Positions 8,391 through 17,056 of a DNA stretch of 64,000 bases are shown piece after piece. Every line of letters begins with the position of its first letter. Position 1 is the stretch's first letter. Made by a program: the position numbers and the translations under genes. The notes beneath the pieces are model-generated. The model saw only the letters and a list, made by a program, of their open reading frames with translations, was not told where the DNA came from and ran no database searches. The stretch is from LMUY01 sp965198565 (lineage in GTDB: Bacteria > Pseudomonadota > Alphaproteobacteria > Acetobacterales > Acetobacteraceae): NCBI GenBank assembly GCA_965198565.1, contig OZ240665.1, positions 930,001 through 994,000 on the forward strand, in the 5' to 3' direction.

Positions 8391-8969
8391 TCAGGATTTC
8401 GCTCGCTCCACGTAGCTGCCATCCTCGGTCTTGACCACGATGCGCTCGCCGGACTCGATGAACGGCGGCACCAGGGTTTTCACGCCGTTGGAGAGCTTGG
8501 CGGGCTTGTAGCTGCTGGCGGCGGTCTGGCCCTTCACCACCGGGTCGGCCTCTTCCACGGTCAGGATGACGCTGGCGGGCAGGTGCATGCCGACCGGGTC
8601 GCCCTCCACCATGTCCACCTCCACCTTCATGTTGTCCTGCAGGAAGGCTGCCTGCTCGCCGAGGATTTCGACCGGGATGAACGCCTGCTCGAACGTCTCC
8701 GGGTCCATCAGGATCAGGTTGTCGCCCTCGGTGTAGGAGTAGGTGTATTCCTTGGTGTCGGTCATCAGCCGCTCGACAGTATCGGCGGTGCGCCAACGCT
8801 CGTTGGTCTTGTTGCCCGTCTTCATGTCGCGCATTTCGACTTGGATGAAGGCGCCGCCTTTGCCGGGCGTGATGATCTGCTGTTTCAGCACCGTCCAGCG
8901 GCGGCCCTCGTGCTCGAGCACCTGGCCGGCGCGGATCAAGTTGGCCTGCTGCTTCATGGGCTTACTCAT
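8391..8969 (-). CDS. efp: Translation elongation factor P
   Basis: EF-P (192 residues) relieves ribosome stalling at polyproline stretches. The N-terminal KOW-like domain carries the modification loop ITPGKGGAF, whose lysine (residue 37 here) is the target of beta-lysylation by EpmA/EpmB. Two OB domains follow, with KTNERWRTADTVERL and the C-terminal GERIVVKTEDGSYVERAKS. I give the ATG at 8969 (MSKPMKQQ); the internal MKQQ start at 8957 matches most homologues and no strong ribosome site separates them. The genes for both modifying enzymes lie immediately upstream, which is unusually compact. A longer upstream frame is antisense to epmB and spurious. Confidence 0.95.
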   Translation of the reverse strand: MSKPMKQQANLIRAGQVLEHEGRRWTVLKQQIITPGKGGAFIQVEMRDMKTGNKTNERWRTADTVERLMTDTKEYTYSYTEGDNLILMDPETFEQAFIPVEILGEQAAFLQDNMKVEVDMVEGDPVGMHLPASVILTVEEADPVVKGQTAASSYKPAKLSNGVKTLVPPFIESGERIVVKTEDGSYVERAKS

Positions 8970-9195
8970 CCAGGAGTGTTCGGAGCGGGGTTGTCTACTC
9001 TTTAGAGCCTGATCGCTACAAGTCGGGTTCGGTTTGGCGGTCTGCTTTTCACCCACGGTCATCGCGAGCGCAGCGAAGCGATCCAGGGCAACACACTCCG
9101 AGCCGGCCGCTGCGTGCAGCGACCCGGGATCGCCACGGCCCAAGTGGGCCCCCCGATGACGTGCCAGTCGGGCTTGAGTCGGGCTTGAGTGAGAA
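8970..9195. other. Intergenic region with short repeats
   Basis: This 226-bp gap separates efp from epmB. It contains TTTAGAGCCTGATCGC (9000-9015; similar to a stretch at 11371), a TCATCGCGAGCGCAGCGAAG element (9059-9078) that resembles dispersed REP-like units of high-GC bacteria, and a tandem pair of GTCGGGCTTGA (9174-9191). The efp promoter should be here, but I see no clear -35/-10 pair. Confidence 0.5.
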
Positions 9196-10260
9196 CTAGC
9201 CGTTTGGCCCGGCAAGCACGTGGCGCCGGCCGTTCGGGTCCGCCACTGTCTCGCCCTGCAAATACTCCGGCCCGACCGGCACCTTGCCGAAGCCCCCGGG
9301 GATATCGAGCACGTAGGTGGGCCAGGCCAGGCCCGTGACCCGGCCGCGCAGCGCCCGCAGCAGCGCCTGCCCCTCCGCAATCGGCACGTGAAACCGCGAC
9401 GTGCCCGGCGCCGGATCGAGCTGGTGCAGGTAGTACGGCTTGATGCGGGCGGCCAGCATGGCGCGGAACAGCGCCTCCAGCGTGTCGGCGCTGTCGTTGA
9501 CACCGCGCAGCAGCACGGATTGCCCCAGCAGCAGCACGCCGCGACGGGACACCAGGCGCAGGGCGTCGCGCGCGGCCGCGGTCAGCTCGCGCGGGTGGTT
9601 GATGTGCACGACCAGCCAAAGCGGTTTGTCGGTCTCGAGCGTGGCGGCGAGGGCGGCCAGCCGCGCCGGGTCGGCGGTGGGGACGCGGCTGTGGATGCGG
9701 ATGGTCTCGACATGCGGCATCGCCCCCAATGCGCCCAGAATGGACTGCAGCCGCCGCGCCGAAAGCAGCAGCGGGTCGCCGCCGGTCAGGATCACCTCGC
9801 GGATGGCGGGATGGGCCGCCAGCCAGTCCAGCGCCGTGGCCAGCGCCGCGTCCGACAGCAGCCCGCCCTCGGGCCCGACATGCTCGCGCCGGAAGCAAAA
9901 CCGGCAATACACCGGGCACACCAGCAGTGGCTTGAGCAAGGCGCGGTCGGCGTAGCGGTGCACGATGCCGGGCACGGGGGAGAGCGCGTCGTCACCGATC
10001 GGGTCAGGGCGCTCATGGGGCGCGGTGTCCAATTCGGCCGCGTCAGGAATGAACTGGCGGCCGATCGGGTCGTCCCGCTGCTCGATCAGGCCGGCGAAGG
10101 CGGGCGGGATGGCGACGGCATAGCGGGCGGCCACTTGGTCGAGCGCCGCCGCGTCCGCCGCGTCCGCAAACCCGGCGGCGACGAGCCCGGCCGTGTCGCG
10201 GATGGCCAGAGAGCCGGCTGGAGAGCGTACCCCATGGGCAGCGAAAGCACCGTCGGGCAT
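9196..10260 (-). CDS. epmB: EF-P beta-lysylation protein EpmB (lysine 2,3-aminomutase family)
   Basis: A 354-residue radical-SAM enzyme that converts (S)-alpha-lysine to (R)-beta-lysine, the substrate EpmA attaches to EF-P. The cluster motif is CPVYCRFCFRRE (CxxxCxxC, about residues 115-126). EVILTGGDPLLLS and the PLP-site region HINHPREL are also present, and the protein ends NGRRHVLAGPNG. At 354 residues it is nearer EpmB (about 340) than clostridial KamA (about 415). It is divergent from epmA with only 29 bp between starts and lies just upstream of efp, so context strongly favours EpmB over a catabolic lysine aminomutase. Confidence 0.92.
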   Translation of the reverse strand: MPDGAFAAHGVRSPAGSLAIRDTAGLVAAGFADAADAAALDQVAARYAVAIPPAFAGLIEQRDDPIGRQFIPDAAELDTAPHERPDPIGDDALSPVPGIVHRYADRALLKPLLVCPVYCRFCFRREHVGPEGGLLSDAALATALDWLAAHPAIREVILTGGDPLLLSARRLQSILGALGAMPHVETIRIHSRVPTADPARLAALAATLETDKPLWLVVHINHPRELTAAARDALRLVSRRGVLLLGQSVLLRGVNDSADTLEALFRAMLAARIKPYYLHQLDPAPGTSRFHVPIAEGQALLRALRGRVTGLAWPTYVLDIPGGFGKVPVGPEYLQGETVADPNGRRHVLAGPNG

Positions 10261-10289
10261 GATGCGCCGCGTGTAGCCCCCGAGCCCCC

Positions 10290-11306
10290 ATGCCGCAACT
10301 GCCCGCTTGGCACCCCGACAGCCTGGCCGCCCGCCTGCCCTTCCTGCGCCGCCGTGCGCTGCTGACCGCGGCCACGCGGGCGTTTTTTACCGCGCGAGGC
10401 TACATGGAGGTGGAGACGCCCTATGCCGTGCCTGCTCCGGGCGAGGAGGTGCATCTGGCCGCGTTCCGCACCGAGCAGGTGGCGACCGACGGCACGCGCT
10501 GGCCGCTCTGGCTGCACACCAGCCCGGAGTTCGCCATGAAGAAGCTGCTGGTGGCCGGCGCCGGGCCGATCTTCCAGCTCGCGCGCGTGTGGCGCAACGG
10601 CGAGGGCAGCGACACCCACGCCGCCGAGTTCACCATGCTGGAATGGTATCGCCCCGGCCTGACGCTGGCCGGCCTGATGGACGAGATGCAGGCCCTCCTG
10701 CGCGCGGTGCTGCCCCCCGTGGTGCACTGCCGCGGCGTGACCACCAGCCTGTCCCGCTTCGAGCGCCTGACCGTGGCCGAGGCGTTCACCCGCTACGCCC
10801 AGGCCGACGTATTGGCCACCGCCGGTGACGCAGCCGCGCTCGCGGCCCAGGCCGGCGCCCGCTTGCGGCCCGGCGAGGACTGGGAGGACCTGTTCTTCCG
10901 CCTGCTGCTCGAGCGCATCGAGCCCCGCCTCGGCCGCGACCACCCGACCTTCCTCACGCACTGGCCGGTGGCGCAAGCCGCCCTCGCCCGCCGCGACGAC
11001 GCCGACCCGCGCACGGCGTTGCGGTTCGAGCTCTTCGTGTGTGGCATGGAGCTGGCCAACGCCTTCGAGGAGCTGACCGACCCGGCGGAACAACGCGCCC
11101 GGTTCACCGCCGACCGGGCGCGCCGCCATGCGCTCTATGGCCCGGATTGGGCGCTGGACGAGGACTTCCTCGCCGCCCTGGAGCATGGCATGCCGCCCGC
11201 GTCCGGCCCCGCACTAGGCTTCGACCGTCTGGCCATGATCGCATCCGGAGCGGCGCGCATCGACCAGGTGCTATGGCTATCCCCAGCGCCCCCACCCCAA
11301 CCATAA
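10290..11306 (+). CDS. epmA: EF-P--lysine lysyltransferase EpmA (GenX/PoxA)
   Basis: EpmA (338 residues) is a class II lysyl-tRNA synthetase paralogue lacking the anticodon-binding domain; it ligates (R)-beta-lysine to the EF-P lysine. Class II motifs are visible: FFTARGYMEVETPYAV (motif 1), FQLARVWRNGEGSDTHAAEFTMLEW (motif 2, abbreviated here), and ALGFDRLAMI (motif 3). The lack of an N-terminal OB domain and the length (E. coli EpmA is 325) separate it from LysS. Its TAA is followed within a few bases by a palindromic repeat that may act in transcript ending. With epmB and efp it completes the EF-P modification pathway in 2.9 kb. Confidence 0.95.
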   Translation: MPQLPAWHPDSLAARLPFLRRRALLTAATRAFFTARGYMEVETPYAVPAPGEEVHLAAFRTEQVATDGTRWPLWLHTSPEFAMKKLLVAGAGPIFQLARVWRNGEGSDTHAAEFTMLEWYRPGLTLAGLMDEMQALLRAVLPPVVHCRGVTTSLSRFERLTVAEAFTRYAQADVLATAGDAAALAAQAGARLRPGEDWEDLFFRLLLERIEPRLGRDHPTFLTHWPVAQAALARRDDADPRTALRFELFVCGMELANAFEELTDPAEQRARFTADRARRHALYGPDWALDEDFLAALEHGMPPASGPALGFDRLAMIASGAARIDQVLWLSPAPPPQP

Positions 11307-11307
11307 A

Positions 11308-11343
11308 AGCCCTCTCCCTCTGGGAGAGGGTTGGGTGAGGGGC
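11308..11343 (+). repeat. Palindromic repeat, copy 3
   Basis: CCCTCTCCCTCTGGGAGAGG with the tail GTTGGGTGAGGGG, directly after the epmA stop codon. The position suggests use as a 3' stem-loop for epmA. Confidence 0.85.
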
Positions 11344-11382
11344 TCCCCGCACGATCCAGCGGAACGAGGTCTTAGAGCCTGA

Positions 11383-11409
11383 TCGCATGAGGTTGAAACA
11401 ACCTGATGC
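11383..11409. repeat. Small inverted repeat
   Basis: GCATGAGGTTG and CAACCTGATGC form an 11-bp stem with one mismatch around an AAA loop, preceded by AGAGCCTGATC, a word also present near 9005. The function is unknown; it lies between the 3' ends of epmA and ugd. Confidence 0.5.
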
Positions 11410-11434
11410 GTGAATCAGCCTCTCAAACAAAGAG

Positions 11435-11478
11435 TTAGAGCATGATTGCTTCGCCTATCAGAAGCAATCATGCTCTAG
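11435..11478. terminator. Perfect long hairpin between convergent epmA and ugd
   Basis: TAGAGCATGATTGCTTC (11436-11452) and GAAGCAATCATGCTCTA (11461-11477) form a 17-bp perfect stem with an 8-nt loop. The TAG stop codon of ugd (11475-11477) lies in the right arm. It lies between two converging genes, so a bidirectional terminator is likely, although there is no U-tract and it may be a dispersed repeat. Confidence 0.6.
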
Positions 11479-12791
11479 GCGGGCAGACCTCTCCCGATCG
11501 CGGAGTAGCTCAGCCCGGCCTGACGCATCGCCACCGGATCGAACACGTTCTTCAAATCCACCACCACGCGGTCGCTCAGCGCCTCGGCCAAGCGCTCCGG
11601 CGAGATCGCCCGGAACTCGTTCCATTCCGTGATCAGCACCAACGCATTGGCGCCCTCGATCGCCTGGTTGGCGTCGCGGCAATACACCACGCCCTCGGGC
11701 AGCAAGGGGCGCGCCGCGGCCATGCCCTCCGGGTCGAAGGCGCGAATCGACGCACCCTGCTCCACCAGCCGGCTGATGATCGGCAGACTCGGAGCGTCGC
11801 GCATATCGTCGGTCTCGGGCTTGAAGGTGAGGCCCAGCACGGCCAGCGTCTTGCCGCGCACGCTGCCGCCGCACGCCGCCACCACGCGCGCGGCCATCCC
11901 GGCCTTGCGCGCGTCGTTCACCGCCACCGTGGTCTCCACCAAACGCAACGGCGCCCCCCAATCCTGCGCGATCCGGGCCAAGGCCAGCGTGTCCTTGGGG
12001 AAGCAAGAACCACCATAGCCAGGCCCGGGATGCAGGAACTTGCGCCCGATGCGGCCATCCAGCCCGATGCCGCGCGCCACGTCATGCACGTCCGCACCCA
12101 CCTTCTCGCACAGGTCGGCCATCTCGTTGATGAACGTCACCTTCATCGCCAGGAACGAGTTGGCGGCGTATTTGATCAGCTCGGCCGTCTCGATGGCGGT
12201 GAACAGGATCGGCGCCTCGATCAAGTAGAGCGGCCGGTAGAGGCGGCGCATCACCTCCTGCGCCCGCTCGCTCTCCGCACCAATCACCACCCGGTCCGGC
12301 CGCATGAAGTCCCCGATGGCGCTGCCCTCGCGCAGGAACTCGGGGTTGGAGGCGACGTCGAACGCGATATCCGGCCGCGCCTGGCGCACGATCTCGGCAA
12401 TACGCCGCCCCGTGCCGACAGGCACCGTGCTTTTGGTCACGATCACCGCATACCCCGTCAGCGCCAGCGCCACCTGCTCGGCCGCAGCGTTGACGTAGGA
12501 GACGTCGGCATGGCCATCCCCGCGCCGGGTCGGAGTGCCGACGGCGATGAACACCGCCTCGACCCCCTGCACCGCACTCGCCAGGTCCCCGGTGAACCGC
12601 AGCCGGCCCGCCGCGACGTTCTCATGCACCAGCCGCTCGAGCCCCGGCTCATAAATCGGCATCTTGCCATCCAGCAGCAGCCCGAGCTTCTCCGCGTCGC
12701 TCTCCACGACGCAGACCTCCACGCCCAGGTCGGCAAAGCACGCCCCGGAGACCAAACCGACATAGCCGCCGCCAATCATCGCGATCTTCAT
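11475..12791 (-). CDS. ugd: UDP-glucose 6-dehydrogenase
   Basis: This 438-residue enzyme oxidises UDP-glucose twice with NAD+ to UDP-glucuronate. The N-terminal Rossmann motif is GGGYVGLVSG, followed by the family block KSTVPVGTG and SNPEFLREGSAI; the catalytic cysteine is in GPGYGGSCFPKDT (about residue 260), and TFKPETDDMRDAPS opens the C-terminal domain. MKIAMIGGGY at 12791 is the natural start; an in-frame start six codons upstream adds MYRSVV and is less likely. It lies downstream of UDP-glucuronate decarboxylase, with which it makes UDP-xylose from UDP-glucose for surface polysaccharide. Confidence 0.95.
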   Translation of the reverse strand: MKIAMIGGGYVGLVSGACFADLGVEVCVVESDAEKLGLLLDGKMPIYEPGLERLVHENVAAGRLRFTGDLASAVQGVEAVFIAVGTPTRRGDGHADVSYVNAAAEQVALALTGYAVIVTKSTVPVGTGRRIAEIVRQARPDIAFDVASNPEFLREGSAIGDFMRPDRVVIGAESERAQEVMRRLYRPLYLIEAPILFTAIETAELIKYAANSFLAMKVTFINEMADLCEKVGADVHDVARGIGLDGRIGRKFLHPGPGYGGSCFPKDTLALARIAQDWGAPLRLVETTVAVNDARKAGMAARVVAACGGSVRGKTLAVLGLTFKPETDDMRDAPSLPIISRLVEQGASIRAFDPEGMAAARPLLPEGVVYCRDANQAIEGANALVLITEWNEFRAISPERLAEALSDRVVVDLKNVFDPVAMRQAGLSYSAIGRGLPA

Positions 12792-12810
12792 GACAACGCT
12801 CCGATACAAT

Positions 12811-12847
12811 CTCCCTCTCCCCCTGGGAGAGGGTCGGGGTGAGGGGT
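12811..12847 (+). repeat. Palindromic repeat, copy 4
   Basis: CTCCCTCTCCCCCTGGGAGA with the tail GGGTCGGGGTGAGGGG. It occupies most of the 57-bp gap between uxs and ugd, in the leader of ugd. Confidence 0.85.
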
Positions 12848-12848
12848 C

Positions 12849-13835
12849 TTACTGCGCCGCAACAGCCTGAACTGGCTCGCCGGACCGCTCGGTCAGCAGC
12901 CGGGCAAAATAGGCGATAGTGCGCTGCAGCCCGTCCTCCAGCCCCACCGCCGGCTCCCAATCGAGCAGCGTGCGGGCCAGCGTGATGTCGGGGCAGCGCT
13001 GGGTCGGGTCGTCCTGCGGCAGGGGGCGGAACACGATCTCGGACTTCGACCCGGTGAGCCGCACCACCCGCTCGGCCAGCTCACGCACCGGGATTTCGTG
13101 CGGATTTCCCAGGTTGACCGGCCCCGTCACCTCGTCGCCGGTGGCCATCAGGCGCAGGAAGCCCTCCACCAGGTCGTTCACGAAGCAGAACGCCCGCGTC
13201 TGGCTGCCATCGCCGTAGAGCGTGATCGGCTCGCCCTGCAGCGCCTGGATGATGAAGTTCGACACCACGCGCCCGTCGTTCGGATGCATCCGCGGCCCAT
13301 ACGTGTTGAAGATGCGCGCCACCTTGATGCGCACCCCGTGCTGCCGGTGATAGTCGAAGAACAGCGTCTCCGCCGCCCGCTTGCCCTCGTCGTAGCAGGC
13401 GCGCGGCCCGAGCGGGTTGACGTTGCCGCGGTAGTCCTCGGTTTGCGGGTGCACGGTGGGGTCGCCATAGACCTCGCTGGTGCTGGCCTGGAACACCCGC
13501 GCCTTCACCCGCTTGGCGAGGCCCAGCATGTTGATGGCGCCGATGATGCTGGTCTTGGTCGTCTGCACCGGGTCGAACTGGTAGTGGATCGGCGACGCCG
13601 GACAGGCGAGGTTGTAGATCTCGTCCACTTCGACATAGAGCGGGAAGGTGACATCGTGCCGCAGCGCCTCGAAACTTGGATGGCCCAACAGATGCGCGAT
13701 GTTGTCCTTGCGGCCGGTGAAGTAGTTGTCGACACACAGAACGTCATGCCCCTGCGCCAGCAGCCGCTCGCACAGGTGGGAGCCAAGGAAGCCGGCGCCC
13801 CCCGTGACCAGGACGCGTTTGCGGGTCAGACTCAT
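12849..13835 (-). CDS. UDP-glucuronate decarboxylase (UDP-xylose synthase)
   Basis: A 328-residue SDR-family nucleotide-sugar enzyme that decarboxylates UDP-glucuronate to UDP-xylose. The NAD-binding motif is VTGGAGFLGSHLC, the catalytic pair is in CYDEGKRAAE (Tyr and Lys four apart), and FQASTSEVYGDP, RIFNTYGPRMHPNDGRVVSN and GDGSQTRAFCFVNDLVEG are diagnostic of the UXS group. I chose MSLTRKRVL at 13835 because GGAG lies 9 nt upstream; an ATG five codons earlier is possible. The open frame runs a further 1.1 kb upstream, but that part is antisense to hrpB. It is functionally paired with ugd. Confidence 0.93.
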   Translation of the reverse strand: MSLTRKRVLVTGGAGFLGSHLCERLLAQGHDVLCVDNYFTGRKDNIAHLLGHPSFEALRHDVTFPLYVEVDEIYNLACPASPIHYQFDPVQTTKTSIIGAINMLGLAKRVKARVFQASTSEVYGDPTVHPQTEDYRGNVNPLGPRACYDEGKRAAETLFFDYHRQHGVRIKVARIFNTYGPRMHPNDGRVVSNFIIQALQGEPITLYGDGSQTRAFCFVNDLVEGFLRLMATGDEVTGPVNLGNPHEIPVRELAERVVRLTGSKSEIVFRPLPQDDPTQRCPDITLARTLLDWEPAVGLEDGLQRTIAYFARLLTERSGEPVQAVAAQ

Positions 13836-13919
13836 GCGCGGCTTCTCCATAGTACAATAGTCTTCCAATTGGCGTTCTAGGCAAGCGTCGTTGCCAGAGC
13901 AATCAAATAGGGCTCGCCG

Positions 13920-16307
13920 TTGACGCTCGCCCCCGGCGTGGAATTGCCGGTCCGCGAGGTCCTGCCTGCGTTGGCACAAGCGCTCGGCCGCGGCAATGCC
14001 TTGCTCGTGGCCCCGCCAGGCGCCGGCAAGACCACGCTGGCCCCCCTGCATCTGCTGCAGCAGGTGGCCGGCCGGATCGTGATGCTCGAGCCGCGCCGGC
14101 TGGCGGCCCGGGCCGCCGCCACCCGCATGTCCGCGCTGATCGGCCAGCCCGTCGGCGGCCTGGTCGGCTACCGCACCCGCCTGGACAGCGCCGTCTCGGA
14201 CGCCACCCGCATCGAGGTGGTGACCGAGGGCCTCCTGGTCCGCCGCCTCCTCTCCGACCCGGCGCTCACCGGCACCGCCCTGGTGATCCTGGACGAAGTG
14301 CACGAGCGCGCCCTGGCCGCCGACGAAGCCCTCGCCCTCTGCCTGGACCTGCAGCGCCAATTGCGCCCCGAACTGCGGCTGCTCGCCATGTCCGCAACCC
14401 CGGATGGCGCACGCCTGGCCGGGCTGATGCAGGCCGAGGTGCTGGAAAGCGCCGGCCGCATGTTCCCCGTCGAGACCAGCCACGCCAAGCGCGACATCAC
14501 CGACCCGCGCGACCTGCCGGCCGCGATGGCGTCCGCGGTGCGCGACGTGTTGCAGGCGCATGGCGGCGACATCCTCGCCTTCCTCCCCGGCATGGGCGAA
14601 ATCCGCCGCACCGAGCAGGCGCTGGCCGGCTGCGGCGCCCTCGTCCTGCCCTTGCACGGAGACCTGCCAGTCGCCGAGCAGGACCGCGCCCTGCGCCCCG
14701 ATCCCGAGAGCCGCCGCGTCGTCCTGGCCACCAGCATCGCGGAAACGTCGCTGACCGTGCCCGGCGTGCGCGTGGTGGTGGATGGCGGCTGGCGGCGCGC
14801 CCCGCGGCTGGACCCGAGCACCGGCCTCACCCGCCTGGCGACAGTGCGGATCAGCCGCGCCGCCGCCGACCAACGCGCCGGCCGCGCCGGTCGCGAAGCA
14901 CCCGGCGTCGCCATCCGGCTCTGGAGCCAGGCGCTGCATCGCGGGCTGGCCCCCTTCGACCGCCCGGAAATCCTGGAGGCGGAACTAAGCGGCCTGGTGC
15001 TGGACTGCCTCGCCTGGGGCACCGCACCCGAGGCGCTGCCGTTCCCCGACCCGCCACCCGCCGGCGCCCTGGCCGCCGCCCGCGCGCTGCTGGCCCAGCT
15101 CGGCGCAACGGCAGGCGCCGCCACCACCAAGCTCGGCAGCCGCATGGCGGAACTCGGCGCGCATCCCCGCCTCGCCGCCATGATGCTGGCCGCGCGCTCC
15201 CCCGCCGAAGCCGCCCTGGCCGCCGACCTCGCCGCCCTGCTCGAGGAGCGCGACCCGTTGCGCGAGCGGGACGCCCCCGCCGACATCGCGCTGCGACTGG
15301 AGGCATTGGCCGGCCGCCGCGATGCCGACCGCGGCGCGCTCGCCCGCATCCGAGGCGCCGCACAGCAATACCGCCGCCGCCTGCGCACCACCGCCCCAGC
15401 CCTGGGCGACCCGGCGCCCCTACTCGCCGCCGCCTTCCCCGACCGCATCGCCCAACGCCGGGGCGATGTCGGCTCGTTCCGCTTGTCCGGCGGCGGCAGC
15501 GCCAAGTTGCCCGGCGCCGACCCGCTCGCCCGCGCCCCCTTGCTGGCGGTGGGCGCGCTGGACCAGAGCGGCACCGGCCGCATCCGCCTCGCCGCCCCGC
15601 TCGACCCCGCCGACCTGCCCGCCGTCAGCATCACCGAAACCATCGACACCGAGTTCGACCCGGTGGCCGGCACCGTGCTGTCCCGCCGCCGCCGCCGCTT
15701 GGGCGCGCTAGTGCTCGAAGACCGCACCCTCCCCGCCGACCCGGCGGTCACCGCCGCGGTGCTCGCCAGCGCCATCGCCCGCAAGCTCGACCTGCTGGCC
15801 TGGACCGACGCCGCCCGCCAATTCCAGGCCCGCACCGCCCTGCTGCGCACCCTCGACCCCGCGGTGCCCGACCTGTCGGACGCGACCCTCGCCGCCACCG
15901 CCGCCACCTGGCTGGAACCCGCGCTGCTGGGTGTGAGCCGCCTATCGGAGGCAGCCAAGCTCGACGTGCTGGCGCTGCTGCGTGCCCAACTCGCCTGGGA
16001 CCAGACGGCCCGCCTGGACCGCGACCTACCGACGCACGTGGCATTGCCCGGCGGCCGCGCGCCGATCGACTACACGGGCGCCGTTCCGGTGGCCTCGGCC
16101 CGCGCGCAGGCGTTCTACGGCCAGCGCACCACCCCGCGTCTAGCGGGCGGAGCCGTCCCGCTGCAATTCGCCCTCCTCTCCCCCGCCAACCGCCCCATCG
16201 CCATCACCGCCGACCTCGCCCGCTTCTGGTCCGGCGCGTGGCTCGACGTCCGCCGCGACATGCGCGGCCGCTACCCCAAGCACGACTGGCCGGAGCAGCC
16301 GTCGTGA
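13920..16307 (+). CDS. hrpB: ATP-dependent RNA helicase HrpB
   Basis: A 795-residue DEAH/DExH helicase. Motif I is APPGAGKTT (residues 31-39), motif II is DEVH (125-128), motif III is MSATPDG, and the second RecA domain has TSIAETSLTVPGV and the arginine-finger motif QRAGRAGR. The C-terminal HrpB domain ends RGRYPKHDWPEQPS. Length is usual for HrpB (about 800-820). The start is TTG at 13920 with the first helicase residues close behind. It is divergent from uxs with an 84-bp gap. The last ~84 bp, with the following ~150 bp, are duplicated after the neighbouring transposase gene. Confidence 0.93.
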   Translation: MTLAPGVELPVREVLPALAQALGRGNALLVAPPGAGKTTLAPLHLLQQVAGRIVMLEPRRLAARAAATRMSALIGQPVGGLVGYRTRLDSAVSDATRIEVVTEGLLVRRLLSDPALTGTALVILDEVHERALAADEALALCLDLQRQLRPELRLLAMSATPDGARLAGLMQAEVLESAGRMFPVETSHAKRDITDPRDLPAAMASAVRDVLQAHGGDILAFLPGMGEIRRTEQALAGCGALVLPLHGDLPVAEQDRALRPDPESRRVVLATSIAETSLTVPGVRVVVDGGWRRAPRLDPSTGLTRLATVRISRAAADQRAGRAGREAPGVAIRLWSQALHRGLAPFDRPEILEAELSGLVLDCLAWGTAPEALPFPDPPPAGALAAARALLAQLGATAGAATTKLGSRMAELGAHPRLAAMMLAARSPAEAALAADLAALLEERDPLRERDAPADIALRLEALAGRRDADRGALARIRGAAQQYRRRLRTTAPALGDPAPLLAAAFPDRIAQRRGDVGSFRLSGGGSAKLPGADPLARAPLLAVGALDQSGTGRIRLAAPLDPADLPAVSITETIDTEFDPVAGTVLSRRRRRLGALVLEDRTLPADPAVTAAVLASAIARKLDLLAWTDAARQFQARTALLRTLDPAVPDLSDATLAATAATWLEPALLGVSRLSEAAKLDVLALLRAQLAWDQTARLDRDLPTHVALPGGRAPIDYTGAVPVASARAQAFYGQRTTPRLAGGAVPLQFALLSPANRPIAITADLARFWSGAWLDVRRDMRGRYPKHDWPEQPS

Positions 16308-16321
16308 TGAAACCAACAGAC

Positions 16322-16354
16322 GTAGGGCGTGCTCCAGCACGCCAACGCAAGCAC
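16322..16354 (+). repeat. REP unit upstream of RAYT gene
   Basis: TAGGGCGTGCTCCAGCACGC plus CAACGCAAGCAC. The palindromic core GGCGTGCTCCAGCACGCC can form a tight hairpin. It is direct with the copy at 17155 and inverted relative to the copy at 17023. Confidence 0.8.
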
Positions 16355-16465
16355 ACCGCAGGCTTGCCCCGCCGGGAATGGCTTGAGCTGTTCGGCCAAC
16401 ACCTGTGCTAGAACAATGCCAAGGGCAAGCACCTTGAACGCGCCGTTCGTGCCGAGGATGTCGCA

Positions 16466-16999
16466 ATGCCGAACTATCGCCGCAACCGCGTGCCAGGGGG
16501 CACCTACTTCTTCACGATAAACCTGCGGGACCGGCGCTCGGACCTGTTGGTGGTCGAAATTGCGGCATTGCGGGATGCCGTGCGAACGGAACTGGCCCGG
16601 CGGCCGTTCCATATCGATGCCTGGGTCGTATTGCCCGACCATATGCATTGCCAATGGACCTTGCCCGAGGGCGACGCCGATTTTTCGGGGCGTATGCGCG
16701 AAATCAAGGCGGGCTTTACCCGACGGATTGCACGGCAAGCGGAACGGCCGATCGGGACTTTGCGGCAGCGGGAAAGCGGTATCTGGCAGCGGCGATTTTG
16801 GGAACACACGATCAGGGACGAACGGGATTATGCGGCCCATATGGATTACATCCATTTCAATCCGGTGAAGCATGGGCTGGTCAGAGAGGCGCGGGCTTGG
16901 GAATACTCGTCATTTCGGCGATGTGTGGCGGCCGGTCTATACCCGTTGGAATGGGGCGGCACGGAGGGTGATGAGATTGATCGCGGGGAACGGGATTGA
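16466..16999 (+). CDS. REP-associated tyrosine transposase (RAYT, Y1/IS200-like)
   Basis: The 177-residue protein belongs to the TnpA-REP family, single-strand DNA transposases that process REP hairpins. The HuH metal motif is DHMHCQW (His59, His61) and the catalytic tyrosine is in HMDYIHFNPVKHGL (Tyr129), the RAYT signature; GIWQRRFWEHTIRDE is also typical. Length is usual (about 150-190). REP palindromes lie on both sides, two direct and one inverted, which is the expected substrate arrangement. The gene looks intact, with base composition slightly below its surroundings. Confidence 0.92.
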   Translation: MPNYRRNRVPGGTYFFTINLRDRRSDLLVVEIAALRDAVRTELARRPFHIDAWVVLPDHMHCQWTLPEGDADFSGRMREIKAGFTRRIARQAERPIGTLRQRESGIWQRRFWEHTIRDERDYAAHMDYIHFNPVKHGLVREARAWEYSSFRRCVAAGLYPLEWGGTEGDEIDRGERD

Positions 17000-17021
17000 G
17001 ATTATAGGCGTGACGTCACAC

Positions 17022-17053
17022 AGCTTGCGTTGGCGTGCTGGAGCACGCCCTAG
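17022..17053 (-). repeat. REP unit, inverted copy downstream of RAYT gene
   Basis: GCTTGCGTTGGCGTGCTGGA then GCACGCCCTA, the exact reverse complement of the upstream unit. It begins 23 bp after the transposase stop. Confidence 0.8.
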
Positions 17054-17056
17054 GCT

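Noticed and set aside
9196..10260. Catabolic lysine 2,3-aminomutase (KamA).
   Set aside because: Length and position between efp and epmA favour EpmB; no lysine-fermentation genes are near.
13836..14939. Long upstream extension of the UDP-glucuronate decarboxylase frame (about 370 more residues).
   Set aside because: The extra part is exactly antisense to hrpB and lacks any domain; a good ribosome site supports the start at 13835.
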